Below, piece by piece: positions 17,787-25,379 of a stretch of DNA of 64,000 nucleotides. A program made the position numbers and the translations under genes. The notes under the pieces were generated by a model. It was not told the DNA's origin, made no database searches, and saw nothing but the letters and a program-made list of their open reading frames with translations. Position 1 is the stretch's first letter. Each line of letters opens with the position of its first letter. The DNA is from JBFHFS01 sp041583495 (lineage in GTDB: Bacteria; Bacteroidota; Bacteroidia; Bacteroidales; Marinilabiliaceae), in NCBI GenBank assembly GCA_041583495.1, contig JBFHFS010000031.1, positions 1 to 64,000 on the forward strand, given 5' to 3'.

Positions 17787-18833
17787 ATGGAAAAAACAAC
17801 TTTAACGGTCGCTGTTTCAGGACTTAACAATACGGATAATCCTGGTCCCGGAGTGCCTTTTATTCGAGCAATAAAGGAGTCTAAAGACTTTGATGTTAGG
17901 GTAGTGGGGCTGGCTTACGAGAATCTGGAACCCGGCATTTATATGCCCGGGATGGTTCAAAAAACCTACCTGATGCCTTATCCCTCAGAAGGGAAGGAGG
18001 CTGTTTTGCAGCGGATTTCCCAGATCCAAAAGAAGGAAAATATTCAGGTTCTGGTTCCTAATTTCGATTCTGAACTACATACTTTCATGCTTTGCGAAAA
18101 AGAGTTGGAGGCCATGGGGATTCGAACCTTTCTGCCTACAATTGAGCAATATGAGGAACGCCAAAAGTGGAGTCTGCCCGAGTTTGGCGATAAGTACGAT
18201 ATTAAGGTGCCCAAAAGCCTGGCTTTAAGCTCCGCCAATGAGTTGGACCGGGTGGAGGAGGCCTTCGATTTTCCGGTGATGGTCAAAGGTCTGTTTTATG
18301 ATGCCTACATCGCCTATAATACCGATCAGGTCCGCAATCATTTTAACCGGATAAGCGCCAAATGGGGTTTCCCGGTAATTGTGCAGGAGTTTGTGAAGGG
18401 TACCGAGGTCAATGTGATTGCCCTGGGCGATGGTACCGGAAAGACTGTTGGCGCGGTTCCCATGCGCAAACAATACATCACCGATAAGGGGAAAGCCTGG
18501 GGGGGCATCACACTCGATTCTCCCGCTATGATGGATCTGGCGACCGACCTGATCAAAAAAACGCGCTGGCGGGGCGGGATGGAGTTGGAGCTGATACGTA
18601 CCGCAGATCAACGTTTGTACCTGATCGAAATCAACCCCCGCCTGCCTGCCTGGCTCTATCTGGCTGTAGGCGCTGGCCAAAACCTCCCTGAAGCCCTGCT
18701 GAAACTGGCCCTGGGGATGGAGGTGGAGCCCATGACCCATTACGAAGTAGGGCGTATGTTTGTGCGTTATTCCTATGATATGATTGTGAATATCGAACAG
18801 TTCCAGAAGATATCGGTAAACGGAGAGTTGTAA
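17787..18833 (+). CDS. ATP-grasp ligase (carbamoyl-phosphate-synthase-like fold)
   Basis: The start at 17787 (MEKTTLTVAV) gives 348 residues; longer in-frame starts run into the PqqD-like gene. The N-terminal domain is Rossmann-like (TVAVSGLNN), then ATP-grasp elements: FPVMVKG with Lys167, the hinge VIVQEFVKGTEVNV (Glu201), a glycine-rich loop GALGDGTGK-like around 213-219, and the metal-binding end LYLIEINPRLPAW (Glu281, Asn283, Arg285). Such enzymes join a carboxylate to an amine (or thiol) through an acyl phosphate. The gene is 10 bp after a PqqD-like gene and 60 bp before a PLP decarboxylase. The pairing of an ATP-grasp ligase with a decarboxylase of the diaminopimelate class recalls BtrJ/BtrK of butirosin biosynthesis, but here there is no acyl carrier protein. 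Substrate unknown. Confidence 0.85.
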   Translation: MEKTTLTVAVSGLNNTDNPGPGVPFIRAIKESKDFDVRVVGLAYENLEPGIYMPGMVQKTYLMPYPSEGKEAVLQRISQIQKKENIQVLVPNFDSELHTFMLCEKELEAMGIRTFLPTIEQYEERQKWSLPEFGDKYDIKVPKSLALSSANELDRVEEAFDFPVMVKGLFYDAYIAYNTDQVRNHFNRISAKWGFPVIVQEFVKGTEVNVIALGDGTGKTVGAVPMRKQYITDKGKAWGGITLDSPAMMDLATDLIKKTRWRGGMELELIRTADQRLYLIEINPRLPAWLYLAVGAGQNLPEALLKLALGMEVEPMTHYEVGRMFVRYSYDMIVNIEQFQKISVNGEL

Positions 18834-18893
18834 GGCCCGTTTTTTCGTTGGGAAGATTAATGACTTTTAAGATAAATATTTAACCCTCTAATC

Positions 18894-20255
18894 ATGGAAA
18901 AATTACTATTCGAAGCTCCGCTCATCAAGCCTCTGAACGCAGGTATGCCGGGTAAGTTTGGGTTGAAGCCGGCCATCAAAGCCTTTGAGCATATTGAAGG
19001 GGTCGCCATTGTCGATTTGCTTCAACAATATGGTTCACCGCTTTATGTAATCAGTGAGAAAAAAATTCGCGAGACGGCCCAAAAGGCTTATAAAGCATTT
19101 TCGACCCGTTACCCTAAGGTGCAGTTTGCCTGGAGTTATAAAACCAACTATCTCGATGCGGTTTGCCGGGTGTTTCATCAGGAGGGCGCCTGGGCCGAGG
19201 TGGTTTCGGGAATGGAATACGATAAGGCGCTGGCCAATGGTGTGGAGGGTTCGAAAATCATCTTTAACGGGCCCGGGAAATCAAAAGAAGAGTTGCAAAA
19301 GGCAATTGCCAACCGATCGTTGATTCATATCGATCACTTTGATGAGTTGTTTATGCTCATTGAACTTAGCCAGCAATCGGAGATCCGCCCCAGAGTGGCT
19401 ATTCGCGTTAATCTGGATAGTGGGATTTATCCCAAATGGGATCGATTTGGTTTTAACTTTGAGAATGGCGAAGCCTGGGAAGCTCTCAACCGGATAATGC
19501 TTTGCGGAACCCTCGATTTGATGGGGCTTCACACCCATATCGGGACTTATGTGATGTCCCGTGATGCCTATCGTATTGCCGCCACAAAACTCTCGGAGCT
19601 GGCGGTGGGAATCGCAGAGAAATATCAGCATCACCTTCAGTATATTGATCTGGGGGGTGGGTTTGCCTCGGCCAATAAGCTGAAAGGCGCCTACTATGCC
19701 GGGGTGGATACGGCACCCTCATTTGGCGATTATGCCGATGCCATCAGTTCGGGGCTGATCAACTCCCGTCTGGATCCTATGAATATGCCTTTGCTGATTC
19801 TCGAAACCGGGAGAGCGCTCATTGATGAGGCCGGTTTCATTGCAGGAACCGTTCTTGCCAATAAGAGGCTGTCGGATGGTCGCCGGGCAATGGTATTGGA
19901 CATAGGCGTTAATCTGCTCTTTACCTCCTTTTGGTACGATCATGAAATAGTACCGGCGGTAAAAACCTCCGATTTCACCGAAGACACCACGATCTATGGT
20001 CCTCTGTGCATGAATATCGATGTGATCAGGGCGGCCATTGATTTTCCGGTTCTGAAAAAGGGTGACCCCGTGGTGATTAAATCCACCGGGGCCTATAATA
20101 TGACCCAATGGCTGCAGTTTATTAATCTGCGTCCCTCCATTGTGATGATTGATACCAGGGGAGAGCCCCGGCTCATCCGTGAGAAAGAGACGCTGGATAC
20201 CATGTCTGAGAGGGAAAGAATTCCTGACCATTTGAAGATGAAAGGGAAAGAGTGA
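18894..20255 (+). CDS. PLP-dependent decarboxylase, diaminopimelate/ornithine decarboxylase fold III
   Basis: This 453-residue protein has the alanine-racemase-like barrel plus C-terminal beta domain of class III decarboxylases. The PLP lysine is Lys83 (FAWSYKTNYL). Also visible are the His pair in HTHIGTYV (213-215), the glycine motif IDLGGGF (252-257), the phosphate-binding ETGR (304-307) and the active-site Cys372 (YGPLCMNIDV). The DapDC-type CESxD is altered to CMNID, and the usual GAY..S..NYN end reads GAYNMTQWLQF, so the substrate is probably not standard diaminopimelate. A ~35-residue N-terminal extension precedes the barrel. It belongs with the PqqD-like and ATP-grasp genes. The stop codon TGA lies inside a GTGAAAAG-type repeat. 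Confidence 0.88.
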   Translation: MEKLLFEAPLIKPLNAGMPGKFGLKPAIKAFEHIEGVAIVDLLQQYGSPLYVISEKKIRETAQKAYKAFSTRYPKVQFAWSYKTNYLDAVCRVFHQEGAWAEVVSGMEYDKALANGVEGSKIIFNGPGKSKEELQKAIANRSLIHIDHFDELFMLIELSQQSEIRPRVAIRVNLDSGIYPKWDRFGFNFENGEAWEALNRIMLCGTLDLMGLHTHIGTYVMSRDAYRIAATKLSELAVGIAEKYQHHLQYIDLGGGFASANKLKGAYYAGVDTAPSFGDYADAISSGLINSRLDPMNMPLLILETGRALIDEAGFIAGTVLANKRLSDGRRAMVLDIGVNLLFTSFWYDHEIVPAVKTSDFTEDTTIYGPLCMNIDVIRAAIDFPVLKKGDPVVIKSTGAYNMTQWLQFINLRPSIVMIDTRGEPRLIREKETLDTMSERERIPDHLKMKGKE

Positions 20256-20310
20256 AAAGAGTGGAAAGGGAGAAAGAGGTGAAAGAAGTGAAAAAGGTGA
20301 TTAAGGATGA
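20240..20310 (+). repeat. GTGAAAAAGG-type purine array at the 3' end of the decarboxylase gene
   Basis: An irregular purine array (GAGTGAAAAGAGTGGAAAGG, GAGGTGAAAGAAGTG) begins in the last codons of the upstream gene; its TGA stop (20253-20255) is part of a GTGAAA unit. About 70 bp long, sense orientation, joined directly to the composite element at 20321. Confidence 0.75.
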
Positions 20311-20320
20311 GGGATGAAAA

Positions 20321-20490
20321 GGAGCTCATAGCAGCTTTAGTCCTGAGCTTGTAGAAGGGAAAGCAGACAAAGGCGACCTGGGGTCCCTGAATAGGCCAAT
20401 GTGAAAAACCTCCGGTGCGAAATGCTTAGCATGAAAGCAGCCGGAGGCTTTAAAAGCACCAGGGCTCAGGTCTCTGATAAGGGGCCAGCA
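20321..20490 (+). repeat. ~180-bp composite palindromic intergenic element, copy B
   Basis: The modules are in the same order as at 11654-11830 and 59217-59382: AGCTCATAGCAGCTTTAG, CCTGAGCTTGTAGAAGGGAA, a GGTCCCTGA stem, the AACCTCCGG / CCGGAGG stem-loop around GCGAAATGCTTAGCATGAAA, and a final GGTCTCTGATAAGGGGCC stem. Several changes in one arm are matched in the other (CCCCCGG to CCTCCGG, and GCCGGGGG to GCCGGAGG), which suggests the stem is under selection at the RNA or DNA level. It occupies most of the 264-bp gap. Confidence 0.8.
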
Positions 20491-20519
20491 TAAAAGAGTC
20501 AAAAGATCAAAAACATAAA

Positions 20520-22718
20520 ATGATGTTTAAAACCACCACCGTCGTAAGGCAAAAAACCCTTTGGTTTCTGAAAGGACTCCTGCGCTCTTATTCACAGGTT
20601 TTCTTTTCGGATCATTTGGTCTTTTCGGCGTTACTGCTCATGCTTACTTTTATCGATTGGCACACCGGTGTTGCCGGCCTGTTGTCGGTGGTTGTGAGTC
20701 ATTCATTGGCCTTGATGCTGGGGTTGAATCACACTCAGGTTGAAAAGGGGTCGTATGGCTTTAACGCGTTACTTACCGGGTTGGGGCTGGCCTTCTTCTT
20801 TGGACCTTCGCCGGTCTTCTTTTTGGTGTTGGTGGTGGGTGCCGTTCTCTCCCTGTTTATTTCGGTTATGCTTCAGGGTCTCCTGGGTAAGTATGGTTTG
20901 CCCTTCCTGAGTCTGCCCTTCATATTTGCTTTGTGGATGCTGAATCTGGGGTCCGTTGATTTTTCGTATCTGGGATTGAGCGAACGAGGGGTTTTTTCAC
21001 TCAATCATCTGTTTGGACTGGGCGGTAAGCGATTGGTAGATCTGGTGTTGTGGTGGAACGACTGGACTTTGCCTTCGGCCATCACCACCTATTTTAAGTC
21101 GCTGGCAGCCATTTTGTTTATGCAGGACGTTTTGCCCGGTGTGATTGTGGCCGTGGGTCTGCTGCTCTATTCCCGCATGGCTTTGTCACTCTCCTTGCTT
21201 GGATTTGTGACTGCTTTGTTTTTTTATCAAATTATAGGGGCCGACTTTTCGTCGCTCAACTATTCTTACATTGGCTTTAACTACATTCTTACTTCCATTG
21301 CTTTGGGGGGATTTTTCCTGGTTCCCTCCTGGCGGAGTTATCTCATCTCGTTGCTTATCATTCCCCTGGTGGCCACTTTTTCCATCGGGTTTTCCAGACT
21401 GCTGGCCACGTGGTACCTGCCGGTATATGCCCTGCCGTTTAATCTGAGCGTATTAATGGTGCTTTATGTCTTAAAGATGCGGGAGAAGCCCTCAAATAAA
21501 CTAAGCGAGGTGTACATTCAACACAATTCGCCCGAAAAAAATTTTTACGCGGTTCATAATTTTAACCAACGCTTTGGAAATAAAAGGGAAGTGTCCATTG
21601 GTTTGCCCTTCTTTGGTGCCTGGACTGTAAACCAGGGCCATGCAGGGGATATTACCCACCGAGGAGAATGGCAATATGCCTGGGACTTTGTGATTACGGG
21701 CGATGATGGGAAAGAGTACATTAACGATGGGGGGCTGCTGACCGACTATTATTGTTACGACAAGCAGGTGGTGGCTCCAGCCGCCGGGGTGGTTGAACAA
21801 GTCATTGAGAATGTGGCAGACAATGTCATTGGAGAGACCAATCTGGTGCAAAACTGGGGCAACACCATTGTGGTGAAGGTGGATGAGTTTCTTTATTATA
21901 AGCTCAGTCACCTTAAGCCCAATTCAGTGGTGGTGAAAACAGGGGATCCGGTAAAAGAGGGTCAGGTCCTGGCACGGTGCGGTAACACGGGTCGTTCCCC
22001 TTATCCCCATCTGCATTTTCAGATCCAGGAAACCCCTTATGTGGGGTCTCCAACAACCCGCTATGCCATTTGTAACTATCTGGTAAATAGTGAAGGGGGA
22101 AGGCAATTGGTGACTTATGATTTTCCCGGGCTGGGCGAAACCGTCGAAAATATTTATCCGCTGAGTTTATTGAGAAATGCCCTTCAGTTTAAGCCGGGAC
22201 AGCGATTGACCTGGACGGGCAATGGGGATGAGGTCGTTTGGGAAGTGAAAACCACCATTTACAATGAGACCTATCTGGAGTGTCAGAAAACCGGCGCAAA
22301 AGCCTGGTTCGAATGTGGGGGAGCAGTGTTTTGGTTTACCCATTTCGAGGGCCCGCGCCGAACTTTACTTTACCTCTTTTATCTTGGGCTTTATAAAGTA
22401 CCCCTAACCTTTGAAGCCGGGCTCCAGGTCACCGATACCTATCCGGTTAATCTGGTCTTCTCAAAAATTAACAGATGGGGCCAGGATTTTGTGGCTCCCT
22501 TCCGGGTTCTGCTCAGGGCGACTTATCAGATGCAGTTCCGGAAAATAGACGATCCTACTTTTCCTACCCACCTTACTTTTGAGTCGACGACTTACAGGGG
22601 TAGAATGCAATTAAAGAAAATCGGCAATTTTGCCGTAGAGATAAACACCAAGGGAATTCAATCATTTCATTATCAATGGAAAAACGGAGAAAAACAAGAG
22701 GTGGTTTGCAGTTATTGA
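20520..22718 (+). CDS. Urea-transporter domain fused to M23 peptidase-like domain
   Basis: This 732-residue protein has two parts. Residues ~15-325 are multi-pass membrane with the two-fold repeat of urea transporters (GSYGFNALLTGLGLAFFFGP and later YIGFNYILTSIALGGFFLVP). Residues ~345-510 form a LytM/M23-like domain with GEWQYAWDFVI in place of the usual HxxxD zinc site, AAGVVEQV, GNTIVVKVDEFLYYKLSHL, and the HLH motif at 497-499 (YPHLHFQIQ). Residues 510-732 are an unrecognised, beta-rich C-terminal region. The first zinc histidine seems replaced by Trp/Tyr, as in a subgroup with YAWDF, so metal-dependent activity is uncertain. The next gene begins inside this one (43-bp overlap), showing an operon with a TPR/barrel protein and a TPR protein. 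Confidence 0.85.
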   Translation: MMFKTTTVVRQKTLWFLKGLLRSYSQVFFSDHLVFSALLLMLTFIDWHTGVAGLLSVVVSHSLALMLGLNHTQVEKGSYGFNALLTGLGLAFFFGPSPVFFLVLVVGAVLSLFISVMLQGLLGKYGLPFLSLPFIFALWMLNLGSVDFSYLGLSERGVFSLNHLFGLGGKRLVDLVLWWNDWTLPSAITTYFKSLAAILFMQDVLPGVIVAVGLLLYSRMALSLSLLGFVTALFFYQIIGADFSSLNYSYIGFNYILTSIALGGFFLVPSWRSYLISLLIIPLVATFSIGFSRLLATWYLPVYALPFNLSVLMVLYVLKMREKPSNKLSEVYIQHNSPEKNFYAVHNFNQRFGNKREVSIGLPFFGAWTVNQGHAGDITHRGEWQYAWDFVITGDDGKEYINDGGLLTDYYCYDKQVVAPAAGVVEQVIENVADNVIGETNLVQNWGNTIVVKVDEFLYYKLSHLKPNSVVVKTGDPVKEGQVLARCGNTGRSPYPHLHFQIQETPYVGSPTTRYAICNYLVNSEGGRQLVTYDFPGLGETVENIYPLSLLRNALQFKPGQRLTWTGNGDEVVWEVKTTIYNETYLECQKTGAKAWFECGGAVFWFTHFEGPRRTLLYLFYLGLYKVPLTFEAGLQVTDTYPVNLVFSKINRWGQDFVAPFRVLLRATYQMQFRKIDDPTFPTHLTFESTTYRGRMQLKKIGNFAVEINTKGIQSFHYQWKNGEKQEVVCSY

Positions 22719-24031
22719 TGGTTTTGTTCCTCACAAGCGTTTTTATGATATCGCTTAACGCGCAGAAACCAACCTATTCATATTTCGATTCGCTCACCTA
22801 TCGGTTGTTTCTGGATGAGCAATGGGATGCCTTGTCTGATGCCGGAGAAAGTGCAATTGACCAGGGATACGATGGCTATTATCTGCAAATACGAACCGGA
22901 ATAGCTCTTTTTAACCGGGGCCAGTATCGCCGTGCCGATAAGTATCTTACCCGGGCCTTTGGGATGTCACCCAATGAAGTGTCTGGCGAGTATTCTTATC
23001 TGACCAAATTGTGGGGAGGCCGAACCCTTCAGGCAGAAGCACTGAGAGAGCGATTACCCGAAGAGGTATTGAAGCATCCGGACATTAAGGGGGCACCGAA
23101 GGTTAGGTCAGTAGGGGCTTCAGCGACTTATTTGTTCTCGGAAAGTGAGATTACCGAAGGGGAAACCTCCGTGCCGCAGGACGAGGTGGGGAGTCGGCTT
23201 AGTGCCAAACAGTTTATGCATTACGGGATGAAGTTGTCGCATCGGTTGGGTCGCATGGGCAGGCTTACCCACGAGATCGGCCTCCTGAACAGGGAAAATG
23301 TCCTTTATATAGGGCCCTCCGACTATAATGATGCCTTGTGGATCGATGATTACCAAACCAATCAGTATAACTATTACCTCCTATGGGAACGCTCCATGGG
23401 GCGAAACTGGAATTTGCACATGTTCGGTAACGGCTTGTGGTTCGATTTCCCCGTGTATGGATTGAGTGACCAGTCTACGGGAAATAACCGATGGGCATGG
23501 GATCAAAGCATCGACAACGGTATGGATTATGTGTTGGGAGCCGGGGTAACAAAAAGTCTTGGTTTGGTTGATTTGTCGGTGGAAGTCGCTGGTTCCTCAA
23601 TGGCCCACAAAAACCAGTTTCAAACCACCGCTTCGGCCCTTTTTTATCCCCTTTACAACCTTAATTTATATGCAGGGGGATGGCTCACTTACAATCAGGG
23701 GGATTCCGACCAACAGTTCTTAGGAGGTGGAACCATTGGGGGGCGCCTCACCAACTTTTTCTGGTTGGAAGCCTCGGCCCTGATGGCCAATGAAGCCCGG
23801 TTTTTCCACCTTCGACAGGGCAATTTGGTCTTTAACGGGACTGAAAATGTGAATGAGATGTTGGGGGTGAATGCCATTTTTCTTCCCTGGAAAGGGATTA
23901 AATGGATTGTTTCGTGGCAAAGACGCCAATATGTGGATTACTTTTTATCCTCCGATATAAGTTCTCCGCTAAAGACCCCAATTATTAATCAATATCAACT
24001 TATTTCAACTTCTGTGTTATGGACGTTCTAA
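22676..24031 (+). CDS. TPR plus outer-membrane beta-barrel protein
   Basis: This 451-residue protein has a signal peptide (GLQLLMVLFLTSVFMISLNA). Residues ~30-100 form TPR-like helices (ALFNRGQYRRADKYLTRAFG). From about residue 140 onwards there are alternating aromatic strands typical of an outer-membrane barrel, ending in the aromatic strand ISTSVLWTF. The start at 22676 overlaps the upstream gene by 43 bp; it is preferred because it supplies a complete signal sequence. The architecture (TPR then barrel) resembles YaiO-type outer-membrane proteins. It is followed with a 13-bp overlap by another TPR gene. Role is unknown; the upstream transporter/peptidase fusion suggests an envelope process. 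Confidence 0.8.
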   Translation: MEKRRKTRGGLQLLMVLFLTSVFMISLNAQKPTYSYFDSLTYRLFLDEQWDALSDAGESAIDQGYDGYYLQIRTGIALFNRGQYRRADKYLTRAFGMSPNEVSGEYSYLTKLWGGRTLQAEALRERLPEEVLKHPDIKGAPKVRSVGASATYLFSESEITEGETSVPQDEVGSRLSAKQFMHYGMKLSHRLGRMGRLTHEIGLLNRENVLYIGPSDYNDALWIDDYQTNQYNYYLLWERSMGRNWNLHMFGNGLWFDFPVYGLSDQSTGNNRWAWDQSIDNGMDYVLGAGVTKSLGLVDLSVEVAGSSMAHKNQFQTTASALFYPLYNLNLYAGGWLTYNQGDSDQQFLGGGTIGGRLTNFFWLEASALMANEARFFHLRQGNLVFNGTENVNEMLGVNAIFLPWKGIKWIVSWQRRQYVDYFLSSDISSPLKTPIINQYQLISTSVLWTF

Positions 24032-24639
24032 AAACAATTTTGCTTTTTTCATTGTTATGTTTTTTTACTTCCGCCAGTGCTCAGGAGGTGCTGGTAGAGG
24101 CCTTTGCAAAGAGTTATGAGTTGGAAACGCAAGGGAAATTCATGGAGGCCTCCTCTGTGTTGGAGTCGGTAGCCGATACAGAAAGCGGCTATGAGAGATT
24201 CCTGAGGATTGGGTGGCTCACCTATCAGGCAAAAGACTATCCAAAGTCGGAACGCTATTATCGAAAAGCGCTCGCTTTGCGGCCCTATTGCATTGAAGCT
24301 CGATTGGGGTTGGTGCTCCCTCTGTCGGCCATTAACAAATGGGATGAGGTGGTTACCCTCTATCAGGAGATTTTAAATATAGATCCCCAGAATACTCTGG
24401 TGAATTACCGTATGGGCGTTATCTATTATGAAAGAGGGCAATTCGAAAAAGCCGAAGCCAGTTTGAAAAAGGTGGTCAACCTTTATCCCTTCGACCATTA
24501 CTCTTTGCTGATGCTTGCCTGGACAAAGTATCGAATGGGGCAGGTGAGTGAAGCTAAGATGCTCTTCTTTAAGGTGCTGCTCTATAATTCATCGGATGAG
24601 TCGGCAAGAGAAGGACTGGGGTTGTTGGGGGAAAAGTGA
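24019..24639 (+). CDS. Secreted TPR protein
   Basis: This 206-residue protein has a signal peptide (MDVLKTILLFSLLCFFTSAS, cleaved after AQ) and then four to five tetratricopeptide repeats: EGKFMEA-like, QAKDYPKSERYYRKALALRP, NKWDEVVTLYQEILNIDP, YERGQFEKAEASLKKVVNLY and YRMGQVSEAKMLFFKVLLYN. It should act as a periplasmic protein-binding scaffold, probably for the neighbouring TPR-barrel protein (inference). It overlaps the upstream gene by 13 bp. The stop codon is in a GTGAAAAAAGG repeat unit. Confidence 0.85.
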   Translation: MDVLKTILLFSLLCFFTSASAQEVLVEAFAKSYELETQGKFMEASSVLESVADTESGYERFLRIGWLTYQAKDYPKSERYYRKALALRPYCIEARLGLVLPLSAINKWDEVVTLYQEILNIDPQNTLVNYRMGVIYYERGQFEKAEASLKKVVNLYPFDHYSLLMLAWTKYRMGQVSEAKMLFFKVLLYNSSDESAREGLGLLGEK

Positions 24640-24735
24640 AAAAAGGTGGAAAAGTGAAAAAGTGAAAAAGTGAAAAGGTAAAAAGGGTGAAAGAGGTGAA
24701 AAGGGTGGAAAAAGTGGAAAGGGAGAAAAGGATAC
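24634..24735 (+). repeat. GTGAAAAAGTG purine array at the 3' end of the TPR gene
   Basis: About 100 bp of GTGAAAAAGTG/GTGGAAAAG units in sense orientation. The TGA stop at 24637-24639 is inside the first unit (GAAAAGTGAAAAAAGGTGG). Confidence 0.8.
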
Positions 24736-24737
24736 AA

Positions 24738-24925
24738 GGTTAAAGCCAGCTCGGCTGGTCCCGCATTAGGGGAATGTAAAGATGGGCCACCAGCTTTGCT
24801 ATGACCCTTTTGCGGGAGCTAAAGGCTAAAGTAAATCAAGGTTAAAGCCAGCTCTGCTGGTCCCGCTCTACGTGAATGGGAAGGTGGGTTACCAGCTTTC
24901 CTATGAACGTTTTGCGGGAGTTAAA
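24738..24925 (+). repeat. Two tandem ~95-bp palindromic units
   Basis: Two diverged direct copies (about 24738-24830 and 24839-24925) each read AAGGTTAAAGCCAGCTC.GCT, GGTCCCGC, then ACCAGCTTTGCTATGA and TTTTGCGGGAGCTAAAGG. Within each unit GGTCCCGC can pair with GCGGGAG and CCAGCT with AGCTGG. Non-coding. Confidence 0.7.
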
Positions 24926-24988
24926 GGAGTGAAGAGCGAAGGAGTAAAGAATGAAAAACGAAGAGTCGTGAAAAGTGAAAATAAAGAA

Positions 24989-25068
24989 AAGTCCCGTTAG
25001 GGACGAAATATCGGTAGAAATCAGGTTCAATCATCATTGTGAAAAGTCCCGTCAGGGACGAAATAATG
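24989..25068 (+). repeat. Short palindromic repeat AAGTCCCGTTAGGGACGAAAT, two copies
   Basis: GTCCCGTTAGGGACGAAATA occurs at ~24991 and a GTCCCGTCAGGGACGAAATA copy at ~25044; related copies lie at 58970-59050, 59147 and 59474, some with TATCGGTAGA after them. The short inverted repeat (GTCCC..GGGAC) looks like a REP-type element. No gene is seen in this stretch. Confidence 0.7.
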
Positions 25069-25078
25069 GGAAGGATTA

Positions 25079-25208
25079 TAAGAGCTCATAGCAGCTTTAG
25101 TCCTGAGCTTGTCGAAGGGAAAGCAAGAAAAAGCCGCGGCAGCGGTGACAGTATGGTAGCCATGGGCATATAGCATATTACATAGAGCTGCGGCAGCTGC
25201 CTCACAAG
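25079..25208 (+). repeat. Composite repeat: AGCTCATAGCAGC module plus GCCGCGGCAGCGG module
   Basis: The first module (AGCTCATAGCAGCTTTAG plus CCTGAGCTTGTCGAAGGGAA) is shared with the ~180-bp element. It is joined directly to a second module, GCCGCGGCAGCGG..CAGTATGGTAGC..GAGCTGCGGCAGCTGC, which also occurs at 59527-59610 and inverted at 50121-50205. The 740-bp gap 24640-25379 holds only repeats. Confidence 0.75.
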
Positions 25209-25379
25209 AAAAGAATCCGAAAGCTGAATGTAAGGATTAAGGATGAGGGATGAAAGGAACTCTAAGCTCAAAGCCGGGAGCATGAAAAAAGAGAAAAACG
25301 CTTAAACCCCAAAGGCGATATGCCGGGGCCTTATAAAGGGTTTTCTATTCATAATAATGAATCGTAATACAGAATTAAC

